Notes: generated from the letters alone by a model not told the origin. DNA of 64,000 bases from Chara braunii (GCA_003427395.1 BFEA01000599.1:663253-727252), one strand, 5' to 3'; shown: positions 37,537 to 51,543, numbered from the stretch's first letter. A program made the numbers and translations.

Positions 37537-40500
37537 GGCATGAGAGGGCATTTGACGATTGTTGATGACCTGATGCTCCCCTATGAGTGAGAGAGAGAGA
37601 GAGCGGGAAGAGTGAGGCAGGAAGAGATGGCGAGAGGGACGGGTCAGAGAGATCCCAGCAGCACGCCGGTCCTCACCATCCTCAATGTTTCAAAATGTTA
37701 AACAAAAAAAAAGGAAAATTAGGAAATAAAGATGATGATGCAGTATTGAATTTTTGTCACGCATTCTTTGAGCCCTTCTACTCTTTGACGTGCCTTTTTT
37801 TTTGTTTTTCTGTTTGTGGGGTGCTATATGCTGTCGTCGTCTCTTCGCGTTTGGAGTCTAATTGGTCGGCCTCTTCACGTTTGGAGTCTGATTGGTCCTC
37901 CCGTCACTCTATTGCTAGTATATCTGTTTTTTATTTTTCATTTTTTTTTAATAATTGGAATCTCCATTCTACTGATGGGGATGTTGGTAGACCGGTTGCA
38001 TCTGTCCTCTTTCATTTTTTGTGCATGCTGGTGTGATGACATCAACATCAGACTTTTCTTCTGGGGAACCTTGATTTCTGTCCTTGACACGTGCCGGGCG
38101 CATGCACGACTGGTGTGGATGTGCCACAAGTATGGCACAGCTGTCTGACGAGTTAATGGGCAAGTCTGTGGATAGATGTGTGGAAGAGAACCGTGAGAAA
38201 TCATGGTAATGTTGTGGGCGTGAATTCTTATGCTCAAGAAGTCCCCTTACTGTTCTCGATATTTGTGAACCATGTTTGGGTCGGTGGTGTTCATGTGCAT
38301 GGAGGGAAGGACGCACGAGAAAGTGAATTATGTGTTTTAGATGTGGAGAGCAAATAGGTTGCCTCCTGTTGAATGTTTGAGCCCCCCTCGTCACCCTTCT
38401 CTTTCTGTGCATGAGATTCTCTGTCTAATGTGGCCATCTGTACTGTCTGACTGAAACCCTTCTCTTAACTGTCCTTGTGAGAGGGGGGGTGAAGAAGATG
38501 CTGAGGCAGAAGAGAACAAAGGAGTAGGGTACGAAGAATACGTGAGAAGAGCAGGAGAGGGTGGTCTTTTGGAAAATATATAAATTGCATGGCCATTCCG
38601 CTTCTCCTTCCCCTCCTCTTTTGTTCTGCCCTTCATCAGCAGTTTCATGATCGGTTTTGTCCTCTGCTGCCTGACGGGGAGGGTAAGTAGGGAAGGTGAA
38701 GAAGAGGGTAGGAGGAAGTAGATGAGGAGGGCAGCGTAAACTGGACTAAATCTTTTGGGCAACATGACTTGCGAGGGAGCTGGGTGAAACTGTCATATGA
38801 GGTTTGCTGCTGGGGAGGAGTGGGGGACTTTTTCAGTCTCTGTGATTGCATTCAGTTCTGTGAGCTGCTTCTGGGCTTGCCAGAGGTACTTCAGATGCGC
38901 TATGGCGGGTAGAGTGTGGGCAACCTGACTGGATATCATTTTGTAATTGTGCTTCCCCACAAATGTCAACGAATCGCCATCCGTGTTACGCTTCTCCCAT
39001 GTGCCCCAAGTGAAATGTCAGGTCAGCGCAGGATTTTTTTGGGCAAGAATGTGTGTCAGGTTTATGTGGAGTCCCCTAGGTTATATGCTGTGGATGTGTG
39101 ATGGATTTTCTTCATGTTCATGCTATGTCTGTTACAAGTGTGCTGATTGCACACCATTCTCTGTTACTTTGTTCACTGTTCGTTGTTATCGTCATGTGAT
39201 GGTGAATGTTTGAAATGACAGGGTTTTGGCGAGCAGCTAGCTGGTGGAGCAAAGCAAGATGTTAGTGCTGTTCTCAAGCAGGTGAGTGTTCGTTTTTTTT
39301 TTTTTTTTTTTTTTTTTTCAATTTGTTAACTGAACTGTACGAGGTCAATCCCTTCCCATGAAAGTCATTGCCGCCTTATGTTATGATGTAGGCGGTTGAG
39401 ACTTCACATTGGAGAATGTCATTAAGACTTTCTAGAATGTGTCTGACTGCAAATTTCGTAGAAGTTTGCATGGGGTAAGCCCTACAAATCCTACAGTGGG
39501 AGTTGCCCTCATGGTTGTTTCTGTATTCAACGAGTTTCGGTTGGATTCCAGAAATACTGCGGCAAGAGGATGGGTAGTGGTCGATCACACCATATGCAGT
39601 TTTTCCAGTTTGGAAAGGAGATGCGGCTTGGCATACATTATTATGTTGTAAAGACAACAACGTTGTACTCGAATACAGCGTGCGTACATTATGTTCGAAC
39701 GCAAAACCAGCGATTTCTGAAATCCCGATCTCCAGAGGTAATTCGAATAAAAGGTACGGACATTTGTTTCGGGTTAAGAAGGTAGTAATGCTTCATCCTC
39801 CGGTGCTTAGCTTTGAAAAGGTGTGGCTACTGGATATTCTCGATTGGATAGTGCATATATGAGAAATTGGATGGGGTGCATGTATGAAAAATTGAAGCGG
39901 AAGCAAGGAAGATCGTTTCAACTGCGACTGCCGAGTATTGAACTGGGGATACTAATTCCTCATGCTTTTTTAGTCTCTAGCTGTCTGCATGGGGCTCAGT
40001 CCGTGTCATGTTTCTGGTCGCAGGAGAGAGTCGTCAAGATCGTGGTTCTGTCCTTTGATTACTTCCTGGAGGCCGCGGCTGCCTGGCTGGAACTGGGTTC
40101 TTCCCAGACAGAGAACCTTCTGGACTGAGTACCAGGGCCCCAGCCTCTGCAGCTAAATGGAAAGCTGGGGCTAGCGGTTAGTTGAAGAGCCTGCCCCCAG
40201 CCTTCCTCCCAACTGCCTCATGCCAGCCTGCTGTTAGGGCAGGCGGATCCTTCTTCTTTTTGCGCCTCCCTTGGCTATAAGGCCGGGCGGCCTGGGCTTG
40301 AATTTCCTGGGCGGTCTGGTGGAGGCCTGCCAAGGCTTGGAGCCTAGCAAATGGGTATGTCTGATATGTAAGCTCTTAATAGGTATATCGAAAGCGGGTG
40401 GGGGGGGTGAGGGGAGGGAAGAGGAATTTGTACTTCCCTGTCTTAATGTGATCTGAAAAGTGTCTTGCTTCTCTCATGCTGTGTGGTTGTGGTTGCCATT

Positions 40501-43500
40501 GACATTTTGTGAGCTTTCTAGAAAATGATCGTGCCTTCATTTTCTAATCGGCTTTGCATTTGCTGTTTGTTGGGCTTCTAGGCTCTGGGAGAAGTGCTGG
40601 GAATCTTACAAAGATTGCCGAGGAACAAAGCCCTGCGCTCAAAGGTATGATGTGCTATCTTGTCTCCCTCTTTCCGTTTGCTACTTGGTGTATTTACTAT
40701 TTTGTGTGTGCCTACGACTTGGGCGGCCAGACCGCTGTTCAAAACTCCGCAACTGTGCTTGCTTATGTGGATAACAACATGAAGACAGATGACCTGTGAC
40801 AGAAAAGTGAGCGAGTTATTGAGGTGGATGTAGAGGTGTGCTGGACAGGCTTGGCCAGGCGTGGGATTAGAGACTGCATGGCAGTGCGGACACCCCTGCA
40901 AACCGTGCATCTGGTTTGGAGAAGCAGCCCTTTCTCCATTTGTTCATCTTTTTATACTTTTTCCTCTTTTTGACTCCGTTGTACAGGCAGTTCAATGCAT
41001 CCAGTCTACAAGGCAGGTTAATGCAACCAGTCTATGTTGTGGACAAAGAGACCATACTGTCCATCATGAACTGGAGGTGCATTCGTAGAGGGCCCAGGGG
41101 TGATGTCAGGGGGTGAAATGAGGTTGATGTTTGGTGGATGGGAGGTGATTTGTTGCTGCAGTGGCTTAAAACTTAAAAGTGAAGGTGGTACAGGCCCCAC
41201 ATCCTAAAGCCACGGTCTGAACTGCAGTCTTCGTGGGCAGGGTTTAGTAGGTTTCCAAATATTTTACCTTCCACCTCTCGAGTGCCACTTGTTACCACTA
41301 TCATATCGACTGGGAAAGGTTGGTAGCAAGTATTAGCAACACTGCAAGAGCCTCTTTGTGGTAGCAAGTATTAGCAACTGCAAGAGCCTCTTTGTGATTC
41401 TCAAACTACCATGGAGGCCTTTTGTCAGGCCACATGGCTGTTGTGGGTAGGTGTACCAAACTGGTAAGAGGTGGGATGTTGCTTCGAAAGTGAGGTCTCT
41501 GAGTCAGTCAGATGTAGTGGTGGTCTATGGCGTTTTGACGAACTCTGTGATCAAGTTATCATCAATATCCATGAGCTCGTAATGAGCTCGTAAGGTCCAT
41601 CCGCCATCCCTTGCACCAATGGCCTCTCTACGCATCTGTTGTAAAAAACTCTCGGCGAACTTATAAATAAGAAATAATGCGCACAGGTCAGAATGAGTCA
41701 AATAAGGGCGCGAAGGCCACTCTGGCTTATGTATTTATTTTATTTATATGATAATAAGGCAACTCGAGTTGGAGAGCCGTGGGATGGGCAACCATTCATG
41801 CAGCTCTTCTTGAGTCTTGATCTCCCCATGGAAGTAAACATGGGAGAATCTCTTTGTGAAAGGATGAACATGCCAATGATGTTGCCTGCCTTTGTTTGCC
41901 TCCCAAGGGGAAAGAAGGGATTGCATCTTCTGCCTGCTTTCTGAAATGCACAAGTGACCCGGCAACCGTGATATGAGGAGAGCTGTAGACCTTGATGTTC
42001 AGCTAAGCGATACGTGAAATTGGCATGCTGGATATTCTATTGTTCCCTTGTTCCCTTGAATATGTGCACTTGTCTATATGCCATACTGTTGTGATGTTTT
42101 GCACCGAGTAATTGTAGCTCTGAGGTCAGGAGGTGGTTCTGTTGACCTCAATTGTGTTGCTTTGGTTCAACTGAAATATCTGCAGGTGATCTCTTTCCTT
42201 CACAGGATGGTGGAGTGCCTTGGGAGTGGCATTTCGCCAGTGCTTCCCATTGCGATTCAGCAACTCCTCGTAGATTGTGAGGTAGGGCTGTTGCATTTTC
42301 CTTGTTTTTTTCCTTGCAGCTTGTGATTGTTGTTCCTCATGCTTACAGTCTGGACTTTCCTGTCTCCTTCCTAGAAACCAACATTCATGGTGGAACGGTA
42401 GAACCTCTGGGGTGTCACTGCGCTTTGCTCCCATTAACTTTGTGCTCGTTTTGCTCCTTGGTCTGCACTCTACATGTGTTTTGGTATTTGTGTTCGTGTT
42501 CTTTTACATGCAAAGTTGATTCTGAGCGGAAATAGCTTAATGGAAGAGTGCAGCCTTCTCAATAAGGCTACGGTCGAGGGTTCGAGTCCCTTGTTCCGCC
42601 CATCAGCTTTGTGTCCATTTTGTCTCTGCTCCGTGGGGGTAAAAGCGAGGGCACCACATCTGCTCCCCATTGGGGTAAAAATGAGGGCTGTGTACTCCCA
42701 CGCTAGCGATTTTGCTGGCTTGTAGGTTTGGTCGGGTTTCGTCTTGCATGTGGAAGAGGTATTCTGTGCTCGTAGGTGTAAAATGGAGGTTTCGTTTACT
42801 CTCTCTTACAGTATTGCATCCCTGCCGACCACCGACCCCGACCGCTGACCGTATTGCAGCCGACCATTTGGGCCTACCGGTCGGCAGTCTGCCGACCAGT
42901 AATTAAAAAAAAAAGAAAAAGAAAAAAAGAAAACGTACACTGATTTTGTTTTCAAATCTGCGTTCGGGGCTGTACTGCGCGCCGAGTACAGCCCAAATCG
43001 GCTGAGAAACTCTTGGGGATGGGGGGGGATATGGGGGGGGTTGGGGTTGGAGTATAGGGGGGTATAGGGGGGGTGTAGGGGGTATTGGGGCCCGGGGGGG
43101 GCCAGGGGGTAATGAGGGTGTTGGGGCCGGTTTGGGGGGGTGTATGGGGGTATTGGGGGACGTTATGGGGGTGTTGGATGTGTTATTGGGGGTTCTGGAC
43201 CCCCCCCCCCAAAAAAAAAAAAACTCTGGGTGCCTTCGACCCCTGCCCGATAGGTGCCGACCAGCCGATTGGTCGGTGGGTCGGCAGCCGACCAGTCAAG
43301 GGCCGCCGACCGTCGGGGGGTGCAACAGTGCTCTCTTAGAATTTTGCTGGCTTGTAGGTTTGGTTGGGTTTTCAAAACAGGGTGCGCAGGAAAAAAGTGG
43401 TGGTTAAACTGGGCGGCTGTTGTCAACTCAGCCTCTTAATTAGCAATGTAGGTTGGGGCTAGGGTTGCATTGTCCTTATTATGGGTGTGCAGCCCTTGGA

Positions 43501-46500
43501 ACACGCGATTCAATTCCAGCGATGCTGATATCGTGGTTTTCCCGCATTGCTTTTTCATGCTTGATCTAGCAGACAATGGGTGTGTCGAGTGTATCGGTGG
43601 TTTGGTGGTTATGATATGATGTGATTACGGGAATTTTAGTGCGTGGAATGCAGGATGCAGCATCCATTGTTGCTCTATTCAGCTGAGGTAAGAATGTGAC
43701 TCACCCAAGAGAGTCAATGGAGCCGCCACGACAAAAGAGGGTCAGCGAAAGAGCGTGCTCCAGGAAAGGGGGCATTTCACTATTTCGGAGCCCGCCTCGA
43801 GAAGGTTGCTTTAGGGTGGTCAGATTCACATGCAGGTGCTACATGGGGACAAGCAAACATGCTATTGGCCACATATACTGACAGATCAATGTCTGCGCAG
43901 GAACGAACCACAAAGAGTCCATGCGAAGAGCATGTATGCAGAGGACAAGCTCAATCAAGAGGCAAGGGTGACCGCAGTGGCATTGATTTCTGTTTGAGAA
44001 CCTTCTTTAATTTTGGGTAACTGATTTTCAACTTGACCTGAAACTGTTGATGAAGCTTAGTGAGGTGGTGTGAGGAGCTAAAAAAGGCTGGTCTCTTCTC
44101 TCGTAGGCAGACCCCTAAGAGCTCTTGGTATGCGCGAAGAGCACTTGCAGATGCCAATCTGATATTGAGTTGTCAGTTTGCCGTGTGTCGCGCAGAGGTA
44201 GTTTGGTGCCCATAGCATTCATCAGATTTGATCTGTTGGGAACAAGGGCATGAATCTACAGGTGCTGAGTCTGCTGAACAGTAGGTTGGCAGACATTTGA
44301 AGGAAATAGGTGTTGCCCCCAAATTTAATTCGCAGGCTTTGGGCATAGGTTGTTTTTTATCCTTGCTTGGTTTATCAGGTTTTGTGGTAGTGGCTAGAGG
44401 ATGCCCACCTCCATAGATGTCTTTCCAAGTCGGCGAATTAGCTTGACTGGTGAGGGTAAACAACGATATGGTACCAGTAATGCCTTTCCAAGTTGGCGAA
44501 TTAGCTCGACAGGTGAAGGGTAAAGAACGATATGCTACCGACGGTAAGTGTCAAAGGTCCGTAAGGGTTAGCACCCTCTGTCACCTTTGTCTGTGCTGAG
44601 AAAACATGAATCTGGAGGTAGAAGTGAGTAGATCGATAGCATCTAAGTACGAACCTTGCACTCGTGGGTGTGGCCACTCTCGTTGCAATCCATCAGCGGC
44701 CTGCTGCAAGGGCTTTTTTTCATTTAATGGAAAGAGCCAGAAGTGCACTTGAACTGAGGCCCGTGCTCTGCTCGTGTATGCAGCTGTCATAGGAGAACTT
44801 GATGCTGCTTTGCATTTGCATCAAATCTGATGGCGTGGCACTCTCCGATCATTCTGTGGGGAGCCCAAACTACATTTGCGCTTGGTTTTAGACTCTGGTT
44901 GGATCTGCGTTAGGGTAGGTAGGTGACCAGGGTAGTTGAAAACCCAGGTCAAAGGTAAGCTGGGTGGGCTGTGGCCTTTCGGCCTCAGAGCAGTGCTCTT
45001 GATGAATGACGTTGTTTGGGAGTCTTTTCATCTTCCGGGTGAGAGATTCAGATGGGTAAGAAGGGGTGAGTTCATGTTGTTAGAGAATAAATTAGATCTC
45101 GTAACTCGTTCAGTTTGATGGTGAACGGTTCTAGAAGTGAATTGTTCAGTGACCACATCTTTCCTCTCATTTGCCATGGCTACTCAGTGTATCAGCAGCA
45201 AAGTATATGATATTGTAGTTTCTAATGGCTTTATTAAAGTTTATTTCTGTTCTCCCCTACCTCATGTTTGGGACTAGAGTTTGTCTCTCTCATATGGGAA
45301 CCACAATTTGGAAACAATTTATTTATTTTTGGAAACAATTTGTTATTGAATGCATGTGACTTTTGGATGGATATCTATTATGCTGTGGAAGGCATAATAC
45401 CAAGCTGCTTTCCCCTCTCTCTCTCTGTGTTTATGCTACCTCTCTACTTCCAACCCTCTTTCGATCAGTCCCTGTAGTTCCCTTCTGTGCTTTTGGTGTC
45501 CACGTTTGTGAGCGTTCAAAAATTTTGTTTGAGGTTATCGGACCGTTATCCAGTTGATGAATCAGCTCGTTAAAAAGTTCTGTTTCCGTTGTGTGGTTTT
45601 TGTGTTTTTGGTTGGTTCTGTGTTTGCAACTTTGCATGCAGTCCAGAGATTTGTTTGAGTTTATCCAGTTGATGAATCAGCTTGTTAACAAGTTCAAGGG
45701 TGCAATGATGGGCATCTTAAATGAAGTCGTCCGTATAGTCCTGGGACGAGTGTTCGAGTTTTTATCAGAAGGGATTACATCTGATGGATTGGCAGCAAAC
45801 ACAGAAGTACGTGTCCTCTCCTCCTGCCTCTTTCTTTCCCAGCATGCACATGGAATCTTGCCTTGTTGATGTGCATATCTGCTCCCTCGCGTTCCCTTAC
45901 CTACCTATAGCTTGCAGTTCACTTCGATCACCACATCTGTAGTTAATACTGATGCTGAGCAGAGTTGTTAAAGCTTCTGTGCAGTCAGGTATGCTGTAGC
46001 CATGGCTGCAGGGCTGGATGATTTCATAACTTCGTAGCCATGATGGAGTTTGATGATTAAGCAACGATGACAATGAGCCAGGCTTTGCAAATATGCATGC
46101 GTGGATATTTCCCGTGAACTGTCGTAATCCTTCAAAAAGATAGATATAGCCGTGCTACACAGTCTCTTGTGACACTCTCATAATCTTTTTGGGTGTCTAC
46201 CAGGGTTGCATACCTGCCGACAGCCGACGTATGAGCGGCACTTGTGATGTTTTTTTTTTTTTTTCCCCTGTGCCTGCCCCCTGCCGGGTATGATTTCTTT
46301 GTGTGTTTGGAAAACTGCCGCTCTGGCGGTTCTCAGGAGTGATCGTTGATATGCTGGGGGATATAGAGTATTATAAAGTAATATAAACGTTTCTAAAGTT
46401 GGTTTTTTATCTACTCGTAAACAAGGAAATTCTGTTTTATGAATCCTATGAAATTGTAAATGAAATTTATGTGCAATGATCTGTTTCGAAATTTTGATGA

Positions 46501-49500
46501 AGGTTTGGAATGGCGAGGGGGTGTAACGCATATGTTTGACTTTCTTGAAATTTTGCACGCTTGAATATTTTGGTGAAGGTTCGGTATGGTGAAATCATAT
46601 GCTGGGGGGGGGGGTATGCTGAAAAGCCAGGTGCTTTCTTGGTGGCATGTGCAGGAGGTCAGGGAGCGGCGAGAGCTGCAACGCATATATTTCACTTTCT
46701 TGCAGAGCATCACTGCCAATGATCTATCATCTGTGTTCATAACGCCACAAAACAGCGGATGTCTGAATGACGTTGTCAGCTCCCTCCTACAGGGTGCATG
46801 TGATCATGCAGAGGTGCCTGTGCGGAAGGTGAGTTGTGAGAGGATTTGATGAAGGGCATGAGTACAGCAGCATGTTCAATTGCCATTCACCTTTTGCTAG
46901 CAGTTATGAACTGAGCTGTACAGCAGCATGTTCAATTGCCATTCACCTTTTGCTAGCAGTTATGAACTGAGCTGTATGTCTGTGATGAGGTGGTCTTGAA
47001 CTGATGCAACAGGGTTGTCTCTTTGTGCCCCTAGGGCCCTAGCGTAAATATTTGGGCACCCACCAATTGGCCTAGCTCAGTTGGTACACCCGTGAACTGT
47101 CAAACAGCAGACCTGTGTTCAAATCCCAGCGGAACTAGATGAATGAAAATTCTGAGGTACCTGGGGCCGGTCAGTTCAAAACTACAATATCTCAAGGGCA
47201 TTGCCCTTTCAAGAAGTAAAACAAGGGAGGGCGGGTAATATCAGGGTACCTAGGAGGAAGAAGAATCCAGAGTTGACAATGCAGTCTTTGTCATTTCTTT
47301 GACTAGCTCAACTCCTGGACGTCGAACCTTTTAGCTATAAGGGGGTGTTGTTCGGGGAGGTTAATATTAGGGCACCTAGGAGGAAGAAGGATCCGGAGTC
47401 GACAATGTGTGATAACTTTGTCGTTTCTTTGTCTAGCTCAACTCCTGCATGTGGAACCTTAGCTAAAATATTTTTCTCTTGACAGTCGGGACTTTGTAAT
47501 GTCTTGCCTTTTCACAGTTAGCCTCTGTGCGTCGCAGTTGAAAAAAATGTCTTGCTCTTGACAGGTGGGCGTCTGCTGTTGTTATCGAGAGTCACAAAGC
47601 CTCGTACGTGTCCTGATGACCTTTGTACAGTCCTTTTTTTGTGCACCTTTTCATTGGTGCTCATACAGGTTTTACTGTGGTCGTAGCGTTTTACTGTGCA
47701 CCCCTGTACTGCAAAGTGTCACGATTGTGTCTATCTTTCTTTGTCTGTTTGTGGTGTGCATCAGCAGATCTGTGTTCAAGCCCTGATCAGATTGGCTAGC
47801 GAGTGGTGTGAGCAACCTGAGAAGGTGAGAACGCTAGGTTAGCCCTCTCTCTTCTCTACAAGAGCTGCGTTTCTTCCGTTAGCCCTCTCTCTTCTCTACA
47901 AGAGCTGCTTTTCTTCCGTTTTCTTTACGTTTTTTTGGATATACTTCCCAGTGGTAATTGCCAAGGTAATTGTCACTTGGGTCGTCCCCTCCCTTTCCAA
48001 TTTGTGTAAAATTGAATAGAAATCGACGTATCCATTTAAGGGTATTATCTGTTGTTTTCCACCGGTTTCAAGTGGCTGCTCAAAACATGATTCCCCACAC
48101 TATAAGAACAACTGATATCTGAAAACTCTGTCCGGGACAACAAGGAGAGAATATCATTCGCTGCCTAGTTTTTTTTTCTCTGTTTTTTTTTTCGTTGAGC
48201 TGTCTTTTCCTCACATGGGGGACAGCTGTATTCGCTACGCTATTTTGAATTTTCTTATCTCAATATTTTTTCCACCTCACAGTAGCTACCCAGATACCTC
48301 GCACTATCGTACCTACGTATCTGGGATGGCGAATTTCACATTTTTGGTGACATCACCTATCCACGCTGCTCTCTAAACCCTCAACGGCACTCTAGGTGGC
48401 CTAAGCCTATGTCTATCCACTGTACACCTCACGGTAACTGCCANTCTCTAAACCCTCAACAGCACTCTAGGTGGCCTAAGCCTATGTCTATCCACTGTAC
48501 ACCTCACGGTAACTGCCACAGGGAATTGCTACCTAGGGGAATTGCTAGAGGGAACCCACCCATATCTGTCCACTATGCTCTTGTGCAGGGAATCGTACCC
48601 AGGTTCCTAACCTCTAGCGAGGGCTGGCAGGATTCCTGAGTGGCTGCCAAGCCCGCATCCAAGGGGGGCAAACGAACTCTCTCAGCCAATGAACCCGAAG
48701 TGCACTGCAGGGGGCCGTGGGGAATCAGACCGACGACCACCTGAATGCCACTTGTGCACTCTACCAACTGAGCTAGGCCGCTGGCCCCTCCACTGCCTAA
48801 CTAACTGTAGAGAAGCGTCCTTTAAAATTGTAACGATAAACAGGAGATTAGCTTTGCCCCTGCCCAAGGTTGAAAAAAAAAAGGGCTGTAGAGAAGCGAC
48901 AGACATGTGGGCAAGACGTAGTGAACTACGGACTTGCTGTTTTCCCTCGACCCTTCCAGAACATCCTCTCTAACTTATCGGTTGAACTAACATCCCGTCC
49001 AACCTTAGAATCCCGAAAGGTCGTGGTTCGTTATTATTAAAGAAGCAATGCTTGCGGTAATTTGGAAAGAAACTTGCAGCACCATGCAGGATGACACACA
49101 GCAACAGAGGGAGGGTTTGGTCTTCTACTGAAGACATGATTGAAGTGGAAATCAGAGTGACATCGAGAGTTTCAGATCCAAACAGAACCGGAAGAGGGAG
49201 AACGGTTGTCATGGGCAGCCAAGTGCATTCTCGGGGAGATGAAAGTCCAATATGGACGTAGAAATGGAGACCAATGATTATCTGCTCGTCTTGCAATCCT
49301 TGAGCAGAATGTGTATTAGGCAGCCAGCCCAAAAAGCTTATGGTGTTCAGTAGGCTACGCTATCCTCGAACGAGAAGGGTGGAATGAGTCTCACTCAAAC
49401 CATCGTACTTGCTCAGGAAGGATTTAGATTGGCGCTCCCTGGAATGGAAATGGAGCCAGGTCCATAAGGGCCTGTTTTATTTATTTATTAAACCACCACT

Positions 49501-51280
49501 ACCTCCGATCCTGTTTTTGCCGAACCTGAATTTCATTGTGCACCGAGTTTTGCCCAGCCTGGGTCCCATTCTTATTTCTAGACTGGTACTCACGAAGAAA
49601 AAAAGAAACTTTCCCACATGCCGTGATAGCTGTCAGATACTATGAGGTGCTGGTGAGACTGTGCGCTCAGTTAGGGCATCTGTCGGTATGAAAAACAACT
49701 GAAGGACAAAAAAAAAACTTCCCTTATGCTGCTATCGCGGTCCAATACAGGATGCTACAGTGCAGGTGTGAGTATGACTTGGGTGAGGCAGTTGGCTGCC
49801 CCCAGTGGAATCTGCCCTGCCTAGCGGGCAGGGCACCAACGAGGTATGAAAAAACGAAAACAAAAACCAAAACATAAGCAACGACGTTCCCCACATGCTG
49901 GCCAGATACATTCGTCAGAGCACTGGTGTGACTTTCACGTCCTGAGGGCCTTCCCGAAGTCGTTGGTTTTGAAGTTCGTAATTTTATTTTATATTTATTT
50001 ATTTTTTTTACTGCGGGACCACGAGGTCCCAATCGCTCATGCATAAAATCTTTTTTATGTGGTCCGATCCTATTGGACCAAGGCGCAGATCGTAGCCTGA
50101 ATGGAAGATCCGGCCTGCCGCTTCCTGCCAGGCCGACAACGTGAATCGTCTTGATCTTAAGATTTAAGAGCACAGGATGCGACTCTCCTGTTTTGCACTA
50201 CTGGTTTTTCCATCCTTTTCTGTCAGCCCTACCGGTGAACCGTTTGTTGCTGCCCCAGCACCGCATGGTGCTGCCCGCCGTGGGTGTTTATGTTAAAAAT
50301 TGTTTGCTGCTGCCGTTCCCATTGGGCCATGGCCCGGATTGTAGCCGGAATGGAAGATCTGGCGCATTGCTTCCTACGGGGACGACGACTGAGATTGTAT
50401 TGATATTAAGATTGGAGAGCACACAATTGTTGGAATGACTCGTCTCAATCTGCTCCATGTAGCTTGCTATAGAGGTAAACAGTTTCGTTGTCGGAATGGC
50501 TCATCTCGAGCGTGCTTCATTGTCTGCTATCGAGGTCAAGCTGCATGGATTTTGGATCTACTCATGTGGGTGGTGTAGGGGCTGTTGTAGGGCAAATCTA
50601 GAACACACGCACTCACAAAGAGCATGGGCTGGCTGCCTTTTTTGTGAAGGTAAATATGTGGATGGGGGCAAGCACGGGCTGGGGTGGGCACAGGGGTGGG
50701 GAGCACCCGGGGGCGGGGGATGGAACGCGAGCGGGGCTGGGGGGGAAGAGCGAACTGGGGGTTCGCAGGCCCCAGTGGTTTGAAGTTTTTTCCGGCCCTT
50801 CCAAAGCACTTTTTGGGGAAAGAGGAGTGGACCTCCGCATTACACCTCACATACCCCAGGGGGTCTGGGACTCTGGGGGTTGGCGCTCCTGGCACGGAGG
50901 TGCGGGGATCAAACCACAATCTCGGCTTGGCCACCAGGGATCCCCGCGTGACAACGCTGGCAATGGCCGTTTGTACACCCTGTGGGCAGCTCTGCTGCAT
51001 TTGTAACTGTTGGATTGTACTCAATGACACAATCTATATGACATCTCCTGCGAAAAATAACACCCTTTGTTGGAAACCGGTGTAGGCGGACACACTTTCA
51101 AACTAGACATGATGGCCAAAATGCTGAGTAGTTTACAACAGAACGTATCAACCAGGCCAACTAGGCACAACATTTTCTGGAACCGCTACTAGATTGCTTC
51201 TGCAAAATGATAATGAGGGAGTTCTAAAAATATGGTGAGGGAGTAGATAGAGAGAAGGGGAGAGAGAGAGAGAGAGGGAG

Positions 51281-51318
<38 letters not shown>

Positions 51319-51360
51319 CCCCCACATACACACTGCTCTGCATCTCTCCCTTCTTTCTCA

Positions 51361-51455
<95 letters not shown>

Positions 51456-51456
51456 N

Positions 51457-51543
<87 letters not shown>

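Larger units (their letters stand above)
34410..39221 (+). other. Intron 4 (4,812 bp)
   Basis: It contains a GTTGCA/GTCGGC-type element interrupted by a Nextera junction (35537-35973), a poly(T) at about 36101-36132 with trailing unrecognised sequence, and CA/GA microsatellites (37330-37402, 37487-37537). No gene recognised. Confidence 0.88.
42282..45641 (+). other. Intron 7 (3,360 bp)
   Basis: Contains a tRNA-Gly-like sequence (42526-42600), a GTTGCA/GTCGGC-type element (42813-43326), a short duplication GCCTTTCCAAGT-GGCGAATTAG near 44420 and 44480, and a partial copy of exon 8 (45523-45580). Confidence 0.88.
46829..47767 (+). other. Intron 9 (939 bp)
   Basis: Contains a 56-bp perfect tandem duplication (46865 and 46921), a tRNA-headed repeat (47069-47132) and a duplicated block of about 125 bp (near 47235 and 47362; CCTAGGAGGAAGAAG). 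Confidence 0.88.

Noticed and set aside
40024-40128. Possible exon reading ERVVKIVVLSFDYF after a gtcgcag acceptor
   Set aside because: Ends in a stop, has no exportin similarity, and exons 5 and 6 already join without a gap.
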